Source of the DNA: Sphingomicrobium sp. XHP0239
GTDB lineage: Bacteria > Pseudomonadota > Alphaproteobacteria > Sphingomonadales > Sphingomonadaceae
Assembly: GCF_039555325.1 (NCBI RefSeq)
Contig: NZ_CP154608.1
Span: 1,736,001-1,800,000 of the forward strand
Length of the DNA stretch: 64,000 nt
Direction: 5' to 3'
The position numbers and the translations under genes were made by a program. Below, piece by piece: positions 44,208-52,825 of the stretch (positions are counted from its first letter, which is position 1; each line of letters begins with the position of its first letter). The notes beneath the pieces are model-generated. The model saw only the letters and a program-made list of their open reading frames with translations. It ran no database searches and was not told the origin of the DNA.

Positions 44208-44618
44208 TTGTCCCCCATCGCCACCGTTCTTTCCATGACGACGCCTGACCCCGCCGCCCCGCCGCCTGCACCCAGCAAGGATGCCGAGGCGCTTCACGCC
44301 TTGGTGATGCAGATGCTCGACGACGAGCAGGCGCAGGAGATCGTCTCGATCCCGCTCGAGGGAAAGAGTTCGATCGCTGATTACATGGTGATCGCCAGCG
44401 GCCGATCGACCCGGCAGGTCGCCGCCATCGCGCAGAAGCTTTCCGAGAAGGTCAAGTCGATCGAGGGCGTTGTCCCGCGCATCGAAGGGCTGCCGACCGC
44501 CGATTGGGTATTGCTCGACGCGGGCGATGTCATCGTTCACCTGTTCCGCCCCGAGGTGCGCAGCTTCTACAATCTGGAACGCATGTGGGCCTTCGGTGAC
44601 GAGGAAGGCAGCGCCTAG
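44208..44618 (+). CDS. rsfS: Ribosome silencing factor RsfS
   Basis: Binds ribosomal protein uL14 and blocks 50S-30S joining in starvation. The core domain is very typical: LDDEQAQEIVSIPLEGKSSIADYMVIASGRSTRQVAAIAQKL, then IEGLPTADWVLLDAGDVIVHLF and the terminal FYNLERMWAF. Start choice is uncertain: GAGGAG (44197-44202) is ideally placed for the TTG at 44208, while GTG 44202 and ATG 44235 are also in frame. I prefer TTG on ribosome-binding-site spacing. Located between nadD and rlmH as in many genomes. Confidence 0.92.
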   Translation: MSPIATVLSMTTPDPAAPPPAPSKDAEALHALVMQMLDDEQAQEIVSIPLEGKSSIADYMVIASGRSTRQVAAIAQKLSEKVKSIEGVVPRIEGLPTADWVLLDAGDVIVHLFRPEVRSFYNLERMWAFGDEEGSA

Positions 44619-44645
44619 GCGCGAAGCCGCCGGGGGCTTCAGGAC

Positions 44646-45077
44646 ATGCTCCTTCACCTGATCGTGCGCGGCAAGATCGGTCGCTCGCCCGAGGCGGAGC
44701 TGACCGATCGTTACCTCGAACGGATCGCGTGGAAGACCCGAACCACCGAACTGCCGGATACCGGCGGGACGACCCCCGACCCCATCGCCACTCCCGCACG
44801 AACCGTGGTTCTCGACGAGCGCGGCAAGGCGCTTCGATCGGTCGCGTTCGCCGAACGACTGGGAAGATGGCGCGACGAGGGCATTCGCGAAGTCCGTTTC
44901 CTGATCGGGGCCGCCGACGGGCATGACGAACAGACGTTGGAGAGCGCGGACCTGCGCCTCGGGTTCGGCCCCGCGACCTGGCCGCACATGCTGTGCCGGG
45001 CGATGCTCGCCGAACAGCTTTACCGCGCGACGGCCATCCTGGCGAACCATCCCTATCACCGCGAAGGCCCACGATGA
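44646..45077 (+). CDS. rlmH: 23S rRNA (pseudouridine1915-N3)-methyltransferase RlmH
   Basis: Small SPOUT methyltransferase, 143 aa. Characteristic elements are LTDRYLERI, TVVLDERGKALRSVAFAERL, the SAM-knot RFLIGAADGHDE and the C-terminal WPHMLCRAMLAEQLYRATAILANHPYHR. It modifies pseudouridine 1915 in helix 69 of 23S rRNA on the 70S ribosome. The stop overlaps the next ATG (ATGA at 45074). Confidence 0.96.
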   Translation: MLLHLIVRGKIGRSPEAELTDRYLERIAWKTRTTELPDTGGTTPDPIATPARTVVLDERGKALRSVAFAERLGRWRDEGIREVRFLIGAADGHDEQTLESADLRLGFGPATWPHMLCRAMLAEQLYRATAILANHPYHREGPR

Positions 45078-46213
45078 GACGCCTGTTCGCGGCTGCGATC
45101 ATGGCGGGGCTGGCGAGCCACGCGCTTGCCTCGCCCCCCGCGGCGCAGGATCGGCTCGAACGACTGCGCGCGGAGGCGCGGGAGGCGTCGCAGCGCGCCG
45201 ATCGCCTCGAAGCCCGCGCAGACCAGGCCCGCAACGACGTCGCCCGCATCGCCGCCCGCCGCGCCGCGCTGGCCGGGCGGATCGATGCGCTCGACACCCG
45301 CCTCGCGGCCGCGCGGATCGAGGAAGAACGCCTTCTCGACGCCATCGATGATACGCGCGCGCAGATCGCGCTCGCGCAGGAGCCCGCCTCCGCCTTGCTC
45401 GCCGGGCTTGCGACCTTGTCGCGCCGCCCGCCGCTGCTCACCCTCGCCGATGGCGGTTCGCTCGACGAATTCGTGCGCACACAGCTGCTGGTCGAAGCCG
45501 TCGTCCCCGCGATCGACGCGCGGACGCGCGCCGTGCGCGACCGGGCCGCGACGCTCGCCGCGCTGGCGGAGGAACTGGCCACGGTCCGCACGGAAATCGA
45601 AAGCGAGCAGACGCGCCTTGCCACGCTCCGGACCGATCTGGCCGATGCCGAGCGATCCGCAGGCACCGAGGCCGCTGACCTCGATCGCGCCGCGGCGCGC
45701 GCCGGCACGCGTGCGCTGGCTGCCGGGGAGCGCGGTGCGGAGCTGGTGGACGAGGCGACCCGCGAAGCGTTCACCGCCGAGATCGCAGCCTCGCTCGCGA
45801 CCTACGACTCAGCGCCTCCGCCCCCGCGTTCGTTGCGCATCGCGGCGGGAGGCCCGCCCCTTGCCTACCGCCTTCCCGTCGACGGGCGGATCACCGCGGG
45901 GCTGGGCAGCCTCGACGCCGACGGGGTTCGGGCGCGCGGTCTGACCATCGCGGCCCGGCGGGGTGCGCCGGTCACCGCCCCGGCCGCGGGCACGATCCGG
46001 TTCGTCGGCGCCTTCCGAGGTCGCGACGGCATCGTCATCCTCGATCATGGCGATGGCTGGCACAGCCTCCTTGCGGGTGTCGCCACTACCGCCCGGCGCG
46101 GCCAGCGGGTCGCGCGCGGCGAGCGGTTGGGCACGGCACGAGGGACCATGCTGATCGAATTATGGGACGGGCGGACGCCTCGGTCCCCGGCTCTCATCGC
46201 AGGTTCATCATAA
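45074..46213 (+). CDS. EnvC-like amidase activator (coiled coil plus degenerate LytM)
   Basis: A 379-aa periplasmic protein. Signal peptide (LFAAAIMAGLASHALA), long coiled coils (about 25-110 and 150-250) and a C-terminal LytM/M23-like domain (about 265-379). The metal ligands of active M23 peptidases appear to be missing: the RGLTIAARRGAPVTAP segment and LDHGDGWHSLLAGV replace the usual HxxxD and HxH, the same kind of loss as in E. coli EnvC. It should therefore activate cell-division amidases rather than cut peptidoglycan itself. Neighbouring ctpA supports an envelope-remodelling role. Confidence 0.88.
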   Translation: MRRLFAAAIMAGLASHALASPPAAQDRLERLRAEAREASQRADRLEARADQARNDVARIAARRAALAGRIDALDTRLAAARIEEERLLDAIDDTRAQIALAQEPASALLAGLATLSRRPPLLTLADGGSLDEFVRTQLLVEAVVPAIDARTRAVRDRAATLAALAEELATVRTEIESEQTRLATLRTDLADAERSAGTEAADLDRAAARAGTRALAAGERGAELVDEATREAFTAEIAASLATYDSAPPPPRSLRIAAGGPPLAYRLPVDGRITAGLGSLDADGVRARGLTIAARRGAPVTAPAAGTIRFVGAFRGRDGIVILDHGDGWHSLLAGVATTARRGQRVARGERLGTARGTMLIELWDGRTPRSPALIAGSS

Positions 46214-46286
46214 ACTGTTCATAGGAGGGCAATCCGGCTAGGATCAGCGTCCAGCCGCGCCCTCTCGCCACAAGGATCTGCCGCCC

Positions 46287-47630
46287 GTGAACTTCAAGCG
46301 CCTCGCCACCAGCCTCGTCCCCGCCGCCGCGGTCGTCGGGGTCGTCGCCTTCATGCCCGGTGTCGATCAGGCCGCCACGGCGCAGGATCAGCAGACCTAT
46401 CGCGAATTGGAAAACTTCCTCTCGGTGTTCGAGCGGGTGCGCGCCAATTATGTCGAGGAAACCGACGATGCGGAACTGATCCGCGGCGCGATTAACGGCA
46501 TGCTCGCCAGCCTCGATCCGCATTCCAGCTACCTGACCGCCGCCGACTTCGACTCGATGCGGCTGACGACCGACGGCAATTACGGCGGACTCGGCATCTC
46601 GATCACGCAGGAAGACGGCGTGGTGAAAGTCGTGTCGCCCACCGAAGGCACGCCCGCCGATCGGGCCGGCATGAAGGCGGGCGATTATGTCACGCAGGTC
46701 GACGATGAACTCCTGTTCGGCCTGACGATGGACGAGGTGCTCGAACGGCTCCGCGGCGAGCCGGGGACGAGCGTTACGCTGACCGTCGTGCGCCCGGGAC
46801 GCGACAAGCCGTTCGACGTCGAGATCACGCGCGAGATCATCGACATCCGGCCGGTCCAGTGGGAAGTCACCGACAATATCGGCGTCATCAACATCAACAG
46901 CTTCTCCGCTCCCACGGGCGAAGGACTGGCCAACGCCTTCCGCGAGATCGATCTGGCCGTCGGCGGCGATGGCCCGGTCGGTTACATCCTCGATCTTCGC
47001 CGCAACCCCGGCGGACTGCTCGATCAGGCGGTCGAGGTATCCGACGCCTTCCTCGAACGCGGCGAAATCGTGTCCGAACGCGGTCGCGACAAACAGGACA
47101 TCGACCGTTTCTATGCCAAGAAGGGCGACCTCGCGAACGGCAAGCCTGTTATCGTCCTGATCGACGCGGGTTCTGCCAGTGCGAGCGAGATCGTGGCGGG
47201 CGCGCTCCAGGATCATCGCCGCGCGGTGGTGATGGGCGAGACCAGCTTCGGCAAGGGCAGCGTCCAGACCGTCATCCAGACCGGCGAGCAATCGGCGCTG
47301 CGGCTCACGACTGCGCGCTACTACACCCCCTCCGGCCGCAGCGTGCAGGCCGGCGGGATCGAGCCCGACATCATGGTTCCCCAGCTGTCGGACCCCGACT
47401 ATCTTTCCCGTCCGCGGCTTCGCGAAGCCGATCTTCGCCGCCATCTGGTCGCGCAGGCGGGGGTCGAGGATGAAGTGCTGGAAGACGATGGCCGCACCGA
47501 TCCGCGCTTCAGCCAGACCGCCGAGGAGCTCGAGGAAGCGGGGATCGAGGATTTCCAGCTGCATTACGCGCTCGAGACCATGACCCGATTGACCGGCAAG
47601 GCGGCGCCCGCGCGGGTCGCGGCCAAGTAG
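46287..47630 (+). CDS. Carboxy-terminal processing protease (S41 family, CtpA)
   Basis: A 447-aa periplasmic serine protease. N-terminal signal or anchor segment (LVPAAAVVGVVAFMPGV), PDZ domain at about 95-180 (GGLGISITQEDGVVKVVSPTEGTPADRAG) and the S41 core with the catalytic serine in DAGSASASEIVAG and lysine in GETSFGKGSVQ. C-terminal tail is Glu-rich. GTG start at 46287 with AAGGA ten bases upstream. The EnvC-CtpA pair is frequently adjacent in proteobacteria and processes envelope proteins during division. Confidence 0.94.
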   Translation: MNFKRLATSLVPAAAVVGVVAFMPGVDQAATAQDQQTYRELENFLSVFERVRANYVEETDDAELIRGAINGMLASLDPHSSYLTAADFDSMRLTTDGNYGGLGISITQEDGVVKVVSPTEGTPADRAGMKAGDYVTQVDDELLFGLTMDEVLERLRGEPGTSVTLTVVRPGRDKPFDVEITREIIDIRPVQWEVTDNIGVININSFSAPTGEGLANAFREIDLAVGGDGPVGYILDLRRNPGGLLDQAVEVSDAFLERGEIVSERGRDKQDIDRFYAKKGDLANGKPVIVLIDAGSASASEIVAGALQDHRRAVVMGETSFGKGSVQTVIQTGEQSALRLTTARYYTPSGRSVQAGGIEPDIMVPQLSDPDYLSRPRLREADLRRHLVAQAGVEDEVLEDDGRTDPRFSQTAEELEEAGIEDFQLHYALETMTRLTGKAAPARVAAK

Positions 47631-47645
47631 GTCTGGCGCAACCCA

Positions 47646-48128
47646 GTGCTCGCCCTGTCCAAGCCACGCTCGTCGCTTCCGTCGCTGCCGGCCGCGCACG
47701 CCGCAGCGCTGCTCGTTCCTACCGCGCTTCTAGCCGGGGCGATCGGGTCGCAACTGATCGGCGGGCTGGTACCTTGCGAGATGTGCATCTGGCAGCGCTG
47801 GCCCCATGTCGCCGCTGTGGTTCTTGCCTTGCTCGCCTTTCCGCTGCGCGGCGCGCGACGGGCGCTCGTCGCGCTTGCGGGCCTCGCCATTGCCGTGTCC
47901 GGGGCGATCGGGGTTTATCATGCGGGGGTCGAACTGGGTCTCCTCGACGGGATCACCACCTGCACGGCCAATGCCACCGGGCTCGACCAGATCATGAACG
48001 CCGATCTGGTGCGTTGCGACGCGGTGCAATGGGAGTTGCTCGGCGTGTCGATGGCCGGTTGGAACGCGATCATCAGCCTTTCGGCCGCCTTGTTCATCGC
48101 GCTCGGCGTGGCGAGAGGCAGGGCATGA
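47646..48128 (+). CDS. Disulfide bond formation protein B (DsbB family)
   Basis: A 160-aa membrane protein with four hydrophobic helices. First redox pair in PCEMCIWQRWPH (CxxC), typical of DsbB. Second periplasmic pair in ITTCTANATGL and DLVRCDAVQW. It reoxidises DsbA and passes electrons to quinone. GTG start at 47646, 15 bases after ctpA. It overlaps coq7 (ATGA), a pairing that fits because DsbB uses ubiquinone. A DsbA-like lipoprotein is encoded at 60023. Confidence 0.9.
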   Translation: MLALSKPRSSLPSLPAAHAAALLVPTALLAGAIGSQLIGGLVPCEMCIWQRWPHVAAVVLALLAFPLRGARRALVALAGLAIAVSGAIGVYHAGVELGLLDGITTCTANATGLDQIMNADLVRCDAVQWELLGVSMAGWNAIISLSAALFIALGVARGRA

Positions 48129-48667
48129 GCAAGGAAAATTGGCAACCGGGCGACAAACGCCTCGATACGGACAGCATGATCCGCGTGGATCAGGCCGGAG
48201 AATATGGCGCGACCCGCATCTATGCGGGCCAGCTCGCCGTCCTGGGCGAGGACAGCCACACGGCGCACCTCGTCACCCACATGGCCGCGCAGGAGGAACG
48301 CCACTTGGCGCGCTTCAACGAGGTGATGGCAGAGCGGCGCATCCGCCCTACCCTGCTCCAGCCCTTCTGGGATGTCGCGGGGTTCGGCCTCGGCGCCGTC
48401 ACCGCGCTCATCGGGCCGAAGGCCGCCATGGCCTGCACCGACGCGGTCGAGACCGAAATCGACAAGCATTACGAGGAACAGCTCGTCGCGCTCGGCGACA
48501 GCGATCCCGAGCTCAGCGCCGATATCCGCCAGTTCCAACTCGAAGAGCTCGAACATCGCGAAACCGCGAAGGCGCACGGCAGCGAGGAAGCGGTCGCCTA
48601 TCCATTGATGAGCGCGGTGATCCGTGCCGGTTGCAAGGTCGCCATCGCGCTCTCCAAGCGTATCTGA
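48125..48667 (+). CDS. coq7: 2-nonaprenyl-3-methyl-6-methoxy-1,4-benzoquinol hydroxylase (COQ7)
   Basis: Di-iron monooxygenase of ubiquinone biosynthesis, 180 aa, hydroxylating demethoxyubiquinol. The two carboxylate-histidine halves are visible: VDQAGEYGATRIYAGQL and MAAQEERHLARFNEV in the first, ETEIDKHYEEQLVAL and FQLEELEHRETAKAHG in the second. The ATG is inside the end of dsbB. UbiG for the same pathway is at 31550. Typical short alphaproteobacterial form. Confidence 0.95.
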   Translation: MSKENWQPGDKRLDTDSMIRVDQAGEYGATRIYAGQLAVLGEDSHTAHLVTHMAAQEERHLARFNEVMAERRIRPTLLQPFWDVAGFGLGAVTALIGPKAAMACTDAVETEIDKHYEEQLVALGDSDPELSADIRQFQLEELEHRETAKAHGSEEAVAYPLMSAVIRAGCKVAIALSKRI

Positions 48668-48716
48668 CGAACCCGTCGCGCCGTCGGCGCGTTGGGGGGA
48701 TGAAAGGAAGTCGAGT

Positions 48717-49121
48717 ATGAAGACGATGCTAGCACTGGGCGGTTTCGCCATCGCGGGCGGCGCTGCCGCCGTCGCCGGAGCCGAGGATGCCACCGCGCAG
48801 CCCCGCCCGATCGGCGAGATCGTCGTCTTCGGCGAGGACCCCTGCCCCCGCTCGACCGACGACAATGTCGTGGTCTGCGCGCGCAAGCCCGAGAGCGAAC
48901 GCTACCGCATTCCCGAAGAATTCCGCCAGAACGGTTCGCGTCAGCAGAACCAGAGCTGGGCCGCCAACGCGCGCTATCTCGAGACGGTCAACAGCACCGG
49001 CATTCGCCGCTGTTCGCCCGTCGGCCCCGAGGGCGCGCTGGGCTGTCTGTCCGAACTGATCGAGAACAATCGCGCCGAGCGCGAAGAGTTCGAGGAAGAG
49101 GAAGTCTTCGTCGCGGAATAG
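48717..49121 (+). CDS. Small exported protein of unknown function
   Basis: A 134-aa protein with a signal peptide (KTMLALGGFAIAGGAAAVAGAEDATAQ). The mature chain has a short strand region (GEIVVFGEDPCPRSTDDNVVVCARKPESERYRIPEEF), a second cysteine pair (RRCSPVGPEGALGCLSEL) and an acidic tail. Four cysteines suggest two disulfides in the periplasm. The IVVFGEDPCP and VCARKPESERYRIPE parts recur in small sphingomonad proteins as I remember them, but I cannot name a family. Start ATG 48717 has AAAGGAAG well placed. Convergent with the DUF885 gene. Confidence 0.72.
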   Translation: MKTMLALGGFAIAGGAAAVAGAEDATAQPRPIGEIVVFGEDPCPRSTDDNVVVCARKPESERYRIPEEFRQNGSRQQNQSWAANARYLETVNSTGIRRCSPVGPEGALGCLSELIENNRAEREEFEEEEVFVAE

Positions 49122-49134
49122 GCCGGGTGGGGCG

Positions 49135-50880
49135 TCAGGCCCCGCCGCTTTCCACCCATTGCATCACCTGCGTCTCGAGCACGTCGAGCGGTACCGCCCC
49201 GTTGCCGAGAACGACGTCGTGAAAGCGCCGAAGATCGAAATCCTCGCCGAGCCGCTCCTCTGCCATCCCGCGTAGTTCGCGGATCTTCAGTTCACCGATC
49301 TTGTAGGCAAGGGCCTGACCCGGCCAGCTGATGTAGCGGTTGACCTCCGCCTCCACGTTGGCCTCGGTCAGCGCGGTATTGTCGAGCATGTAATCGATGG
49401 CGCGCTGCTTCGACCAACCCTTGGAATGCAGGCCCGTATCGACCACCAGCCGGGTCGCGCGCCACATTTCGTAGGAAAGCCGACCCATGTCCTTGGCCGG
49501 CGTGTCGTAGAGTCCCATCTCGATCCCGAGCCGTTCCGAATAGAGGCCCCAGCCCTCGACGAACGCGGTGAAGAACAGATTGCGGCGCCAGGCCGGCTGA
49601 TCGTTCTCCTGCGCGAGCGCGATCTGATGGTGGTGGCCCGGGACGGCTTCGTGGACCGACAGCGCGGGCACCTCCCACAAGGGGCGCTGATCGAGCTTGG
49701 ACGTGTTCACGTAATACAGCCCCGCGATCCCGTTCTGCGGGCTGCCGGGATTATAGTAGGCGGTGGTCGTCCCTTCCGCGATCTCAGCAGGAATCTCGGC
49801 GATCCCATAGGGCAGTCGCGGCAGCACCGTGAACAGCGTGGGCATCAGTGCGTCGATCTTCTTGGTCTCGCGCGCCACATATTCCATCAGCTCTTCGGGT
49901 GTCTTCGCATAATAGACCGGGTTGGTGCGCAGCTCCTCGATGAAGGCTTCGCGGCTGGCATATCCCGCATCGGCGGCGACCGCTTCCATTTCGGAGCGGA
50001 TACGCGCGACCTCGCCGAGGCCGATCTGGTGGATTTCGTCCGCCGACAGGTCGGTGGTGGTCATCTCGCGGACCTGGAAATCGTAATATTCCGCCCCGCC
50101 CGGCTGTGCCGACACCCCGACATCCTGCGCACAGGCAGGGAGATAGTCGCTTCGATACCAGGAGAGGTGGCGGTCGTAGGCAGCGCGGACGGGACCGTCT
50201 AGCAAGGCGCGCGCCTCGCCCTGCAACTCGCTCCAGGTTGCGGCATCAAGCGTTGCCGGCCGGTCGCCCGCGAACGGGCCGTACAGGCGGCTTGCGGTGA
50301 CGTCGTCGCCCAGAACGCCGCTGATCGATCCGTCATAGCCGTCCAGCACAGCGCACGGCAGAACGTAGCCGCCCGCGATCGCCTGGTCAGACACCGCGAT
50401 CGCCGCGTCGTTCTGCGCCGGGTAGGCCGCAAGGCGCTTCAGATAGTTGCGGTAGTCCGCCTCTGTCCGGAACGAGAGGTTGTTGGCCAGCCCCGCCATC
50501 GACTGGTGCCAGCCGGAATAGGTCGAGAAAAGCATCGTGCGCTGACCGAAGCGATTGGCCTCGATCCGCGACTCGAGCTCGCGCTCCAGGATCGTCTTGT
50601 TGACGCGGCTTTCCGCGTCGAGACCCTCGTCGGAAATCGCCCGTAGCCGGGTGAGGAAGAAGTCGGCCTCGCGCGCGCGCTCATCCGCCGCTTCCAGCGA
50701 ATAATCGTAAAGCCGGTCGTCATAATCGCGGACCCCCACCGAGGAAGCGAGCGTCGGCGAATCCTCGAGCGCCGCCTGCCAGATGCGCTCGGTCAGCGCC
50801 TCATACTCCTGCTGAGGCTGTGCGAACGCGGGCGTCGCGGCCGTCGTGGCGAGAAGGGCGGCGGTGAGGAAAAAGCGCAT
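49135..50880 (-). CDS. Exported DUF885 metallopeptidase-like protein
   Basis: A 581-aa periplasmic protein. Signal peptide (FFLTAALLATTAATPAFAQ), then the all-helical DUF885 fold. The putative zinc site is LSVHEAVPGHHHQIAL, an HExxxGHH-type variant of the metallopeptidase motif, followed by FVEGWGLYSERLGIEMGLYD, the matching downstream element. DUF885 proteins are related to M32-like carboxypeptidases, but substrates are mostly unknown. Divergent from the radical SAM gene with a 119-base gap. Confidence 0.88.
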   Translation of the reverse strand: MRFFLTAALLATTAATPAFAQPQQEYEALTERIWQAALEDSPTLASSVGVRDYDDRLYDYSLEAADERAREADFFLTRLRAISDEGLDAESRVNKTILERELESRIEANRFGQRTMLFSTYSGWHQSMAGLANNLSFRTEADYRNYLKRLAAYPAQNDAAIAVSDQAIAGGYVLPCAVLDGYDGSISGVLGDDVTASRLYGPFAGDRPATLDAATWSELQGEARALLDGPVRAAYDRHLSWYRSDYLPACAQDVGVSAQPGGAEYYDFQVREMTTTDLSADEIHQIGLGEVARIRSEMEAVAADAGYASREAFIEELRTNPVYYAKTPEELMEYVARETKKIDALMPTLFTVLPRLPYGIAEIPAEIAEGTTTAYYNPGSPQNGIAGLYYVNTSKLDQRPLWEVPALSVHEAVPGHHHQIALAQENDQPAWRRNLFFTAFVEGWGLYSERLGIEMGLYDTPAKDMGRLSYEMWRATRLVVDTGLHSKGWSKQRAIDYMLDNTALTEANVEAEVNRYISWPGQALAYKIGELKIRELRGMAEERLGEDFDLRRFHDVVLGNGAVPLDVLETQVMQWVESGGA

Positions 50881-50999
50881 GGATCGGTTCCTTTCGCGAG
50901 AAAGGCTAGGACGAGCCGCCCCGCACTGTCGACGAAAAACTTTGGCCTATGTCGGGAAGGAGTCTTTCCCATGCCGCCGCGGGAACGTATAGAGAACAG

Positions 51000-52262
51000 A
51001 TGGCCCAACTCGATACCCAGGCGAAGCTCGGAATTTTGGCGGACGCCGCCAAATACGATGCGTCATGTGCCTCTTCGGGCGCCAAGGGTCGCGACAGTCG
51101 CGGCGGCAAGGGCATGGGGTCGACCACCGGAACCGGTATCTGCCATAGCTACGCGCCCGACGGTCGCTGCATCTCGCTCCTCAAGATCTTGCTGACCAAC
51201 AGCTGTATCTTCGACTGTCATTACTGCATCAATCGCAAGAGCTCGAACGTTCGCCGCGCGCGCTTCACGGTCGAAGAGGTCGTCGCCCTCACGCTCAATT
51301 TCTACAAACGCAACTATATCGAGGGACTGTTTCTCTCTTCGGGAATCATCCGTTCGCCCGACTATACGATGGAGCAGCTGGTCGGCGTTGCCCGAACGCT
51401 GCGCGAAGTCCACGATTTTCGCGGATACATCCATCTCAAGACGATCCCCGACGCCGATCCCGAGCTGGTTCGGCAGGCGGGTCAATATGCCGACCGAGTG
51501 TCGATCAACGTAGAGCTTCCAACTCGGGAGGGGCTCGAATCTCTGGCGCCGGAAAAGAGCGAAGATCGCATCGAAGGGGCGATGGGCGACATGAAGTCGC
51601 ACATCCTCGACGCGAAGGACGCGAAGAAGCGCTATCGCAATGCGCCGAAGTTTGCCGCCGGAGGCCAGTCGACGCAGATGATTGTCGGAGCCGACGGGGC
51701 GAATGACGGTGCGATCGTGACCCGGGCGAACGGGCTTTACGATCGCTTCGGGCTTCGCCGCGTCTATTACAGCGCCTTCTCGCCCATCCCCGATCCGAGC
51801 GCGGTCCTCCCCCTCAAACGGCCGCCCCTCATGCGCGAGCATCGCCTCTACCAATCCGACTGGCTGATGCGCTTCTACGGCTTCTCGCCTCAGGAGGTCG
51901 TGGCCGCGACCGACGAAAATGGCATGTTGCCGCTCGATATCGACCCGAAATTGGCCTGGGCGCTCAAGTTTCGCGATTCCTTTCCGGTGGACGTCAACCG
52001 CGCATCGAAGGAACAGTTGCTCCGCGTGCCGGGCCTCGGGACCAAGGCGGTCGGACGCATTCTCGTGTCGCGCCGACACCGGCGTCTCCGTCTCGACGAT
52101 ATCGCGCGGCTGACCGTGTCGGTGAAGAAGATCAGGCCCTTCATCGTCACGTTGGACTGGTCGCCCACGCTGCTCACCGATCGTGCGGACCTCAAGTCGA
52201 TGCTGCTGCCGCAACCGGCACAGCTCGGTCTGTTCGATCCCCCTGACCTAAAGGCCGCCTGA
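51000..52262 (+). CDS. Radical SAM protein, putative DNA modification/repair (TIGR03916-type)
   Basis: A 420-aa enzyme. Radical SAM cluster site C69-x3-C73-x2-C76 (NSCIFDCHYCINRKSSN). The N-terminus ILADAAKYDASCASSG and the STTGTGICHSYAPDGRC segment are hallmarks of the TIGR03916 family, usually found beside DUF4130/UdgX genes. The C-terminal part has a helix-hairpin-helix element (VNRASKEQLLRVPGLGTKAVGRIL), suggesting DNA contact. Start ATG 51000 fits the family; an in-frame ATG at 50949 adds 17 unlikely residues. Reaction unknown. The UdgX fusion gene follows after a hemerythrin gene. Confidence 0.88.
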   Translation: MAQLDTQAKLGILADAAKYDASCASSGAKGRDSRGGKGMGSTTGTGICHSYAPDGRCISLLKILLTNSCIFDCHYCINRKSSNVRRARFTVEEVVALTLNFYKRNYIEGLFLSSGIIRSPDYTMEQLVGVARTLREVHDFRGYIHLKTIPDADPELVRQAGQYADRVSINVELPTREGLESLAPEKSEDRIEGAMGDMKSHILDAKDAKKRYRNAPKFAAGGQSTQMIVGADGANDGAIVTRANGLYDRFGLRRVYYSAFSPIPDPSAVLPLKRPPLMREHRLYQSDWLMRFYGFSPQEVVAATDENGMLPLDIDPKLAWALKFRDSFPVDVNRASKEQLLRVPGLGTKAVGRILVSRRHRRLRLDDIARLTVSVKKIRPFIVTLDWSPTLLTDRADLKSMLLPQPAQLGLFDPPDLKAA

Positions 52263-52325
52263 ACGATCCTTCGGTCCATGCGTTGAGCCTGTGAAACGAA
52301 ACACCTTGGTAAAAGGAAAAGAATC

Positions 52326-52805
52326 ATGGCCGACCAGACGATTTTCAAACGCCTGAAAAAAGATCACGAAACCCACCGCACGATGCTCGACAAGATCGAG
52401 AAGGCGTCGGGTAGCGAACGGATGGAGCTGTTCAAGAAATTCCGTGTCGAAGTCACCGCGCATGCCGCGGCGGAGGAGGAGACGCTCTATTCGACGATGC
52501 TCGAGGATCCCGAACTGCGGCACGACGGTCAGCATTCGGTGGCCGAACATCACGAACTCGACGAGCTGATGGAAGAGATTGAAGGGCTCGAACCGGACTC
52601 GGACGAGTTCAAGCAGAAGTTCTTCAAGCTGCGTCACGATTATCTTCATCACATCGATGAGGAAGAAGACGACATGTTCCCGGAGGCCAAGGAAGAGCTG
52701 AGCTCCGCCGAAGCCAACAAGCTCGGCGACAAGTTCAAGGAGCGTAAGCCCGCCGAACTCAAGCGAGCCGAAGATGGCGTCGACATGGGCGACGATCGCG
52801 AATAG
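52326..52805 (+). CDS. Hemerythrin-domain protein
   Basis: A 159-aa protein with the four-helix HHE domain. Candidate iron ligands are in HETHRTMLDKIE, VTAHAAAEEETLYSTML, SVAEHHELDELMEEIE and LRHDYLHHIDEEEDDMFP. The C-terminal 40 residues are charged. Such proteins bind a di-iron centre and sense or bind O2 or NO, or buffer iron. It lies 64 bases after the radical SAM gene and 21 bases before the UdgX gene, so all three are probably co-expressed. Confidence 0.9.
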   Translation: MADQTIFKRLKKDHETHRTMLDKIEKASGSERMELFKKFRVEVTAHAAAEEETLYSTMLEDPELRHDGQHSVAEHHELDELMEEIEGLEPDSDEFKQKFFKLRHDYLHHIDEEEDDMFPEAKEELSSAEANKLGDKFKERKPAELKRAEDGVDMGDDRE

Positions 52806-52825
52806 CCCGATGAGACGGCCTGCGC

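Noticed and set aside
45074-46213. EnvC-like protein as an active M23 peptidase
   Set aside because: The zinc-binding histidines and aspartate of active LytM domains are not present, as in known amidase activators.
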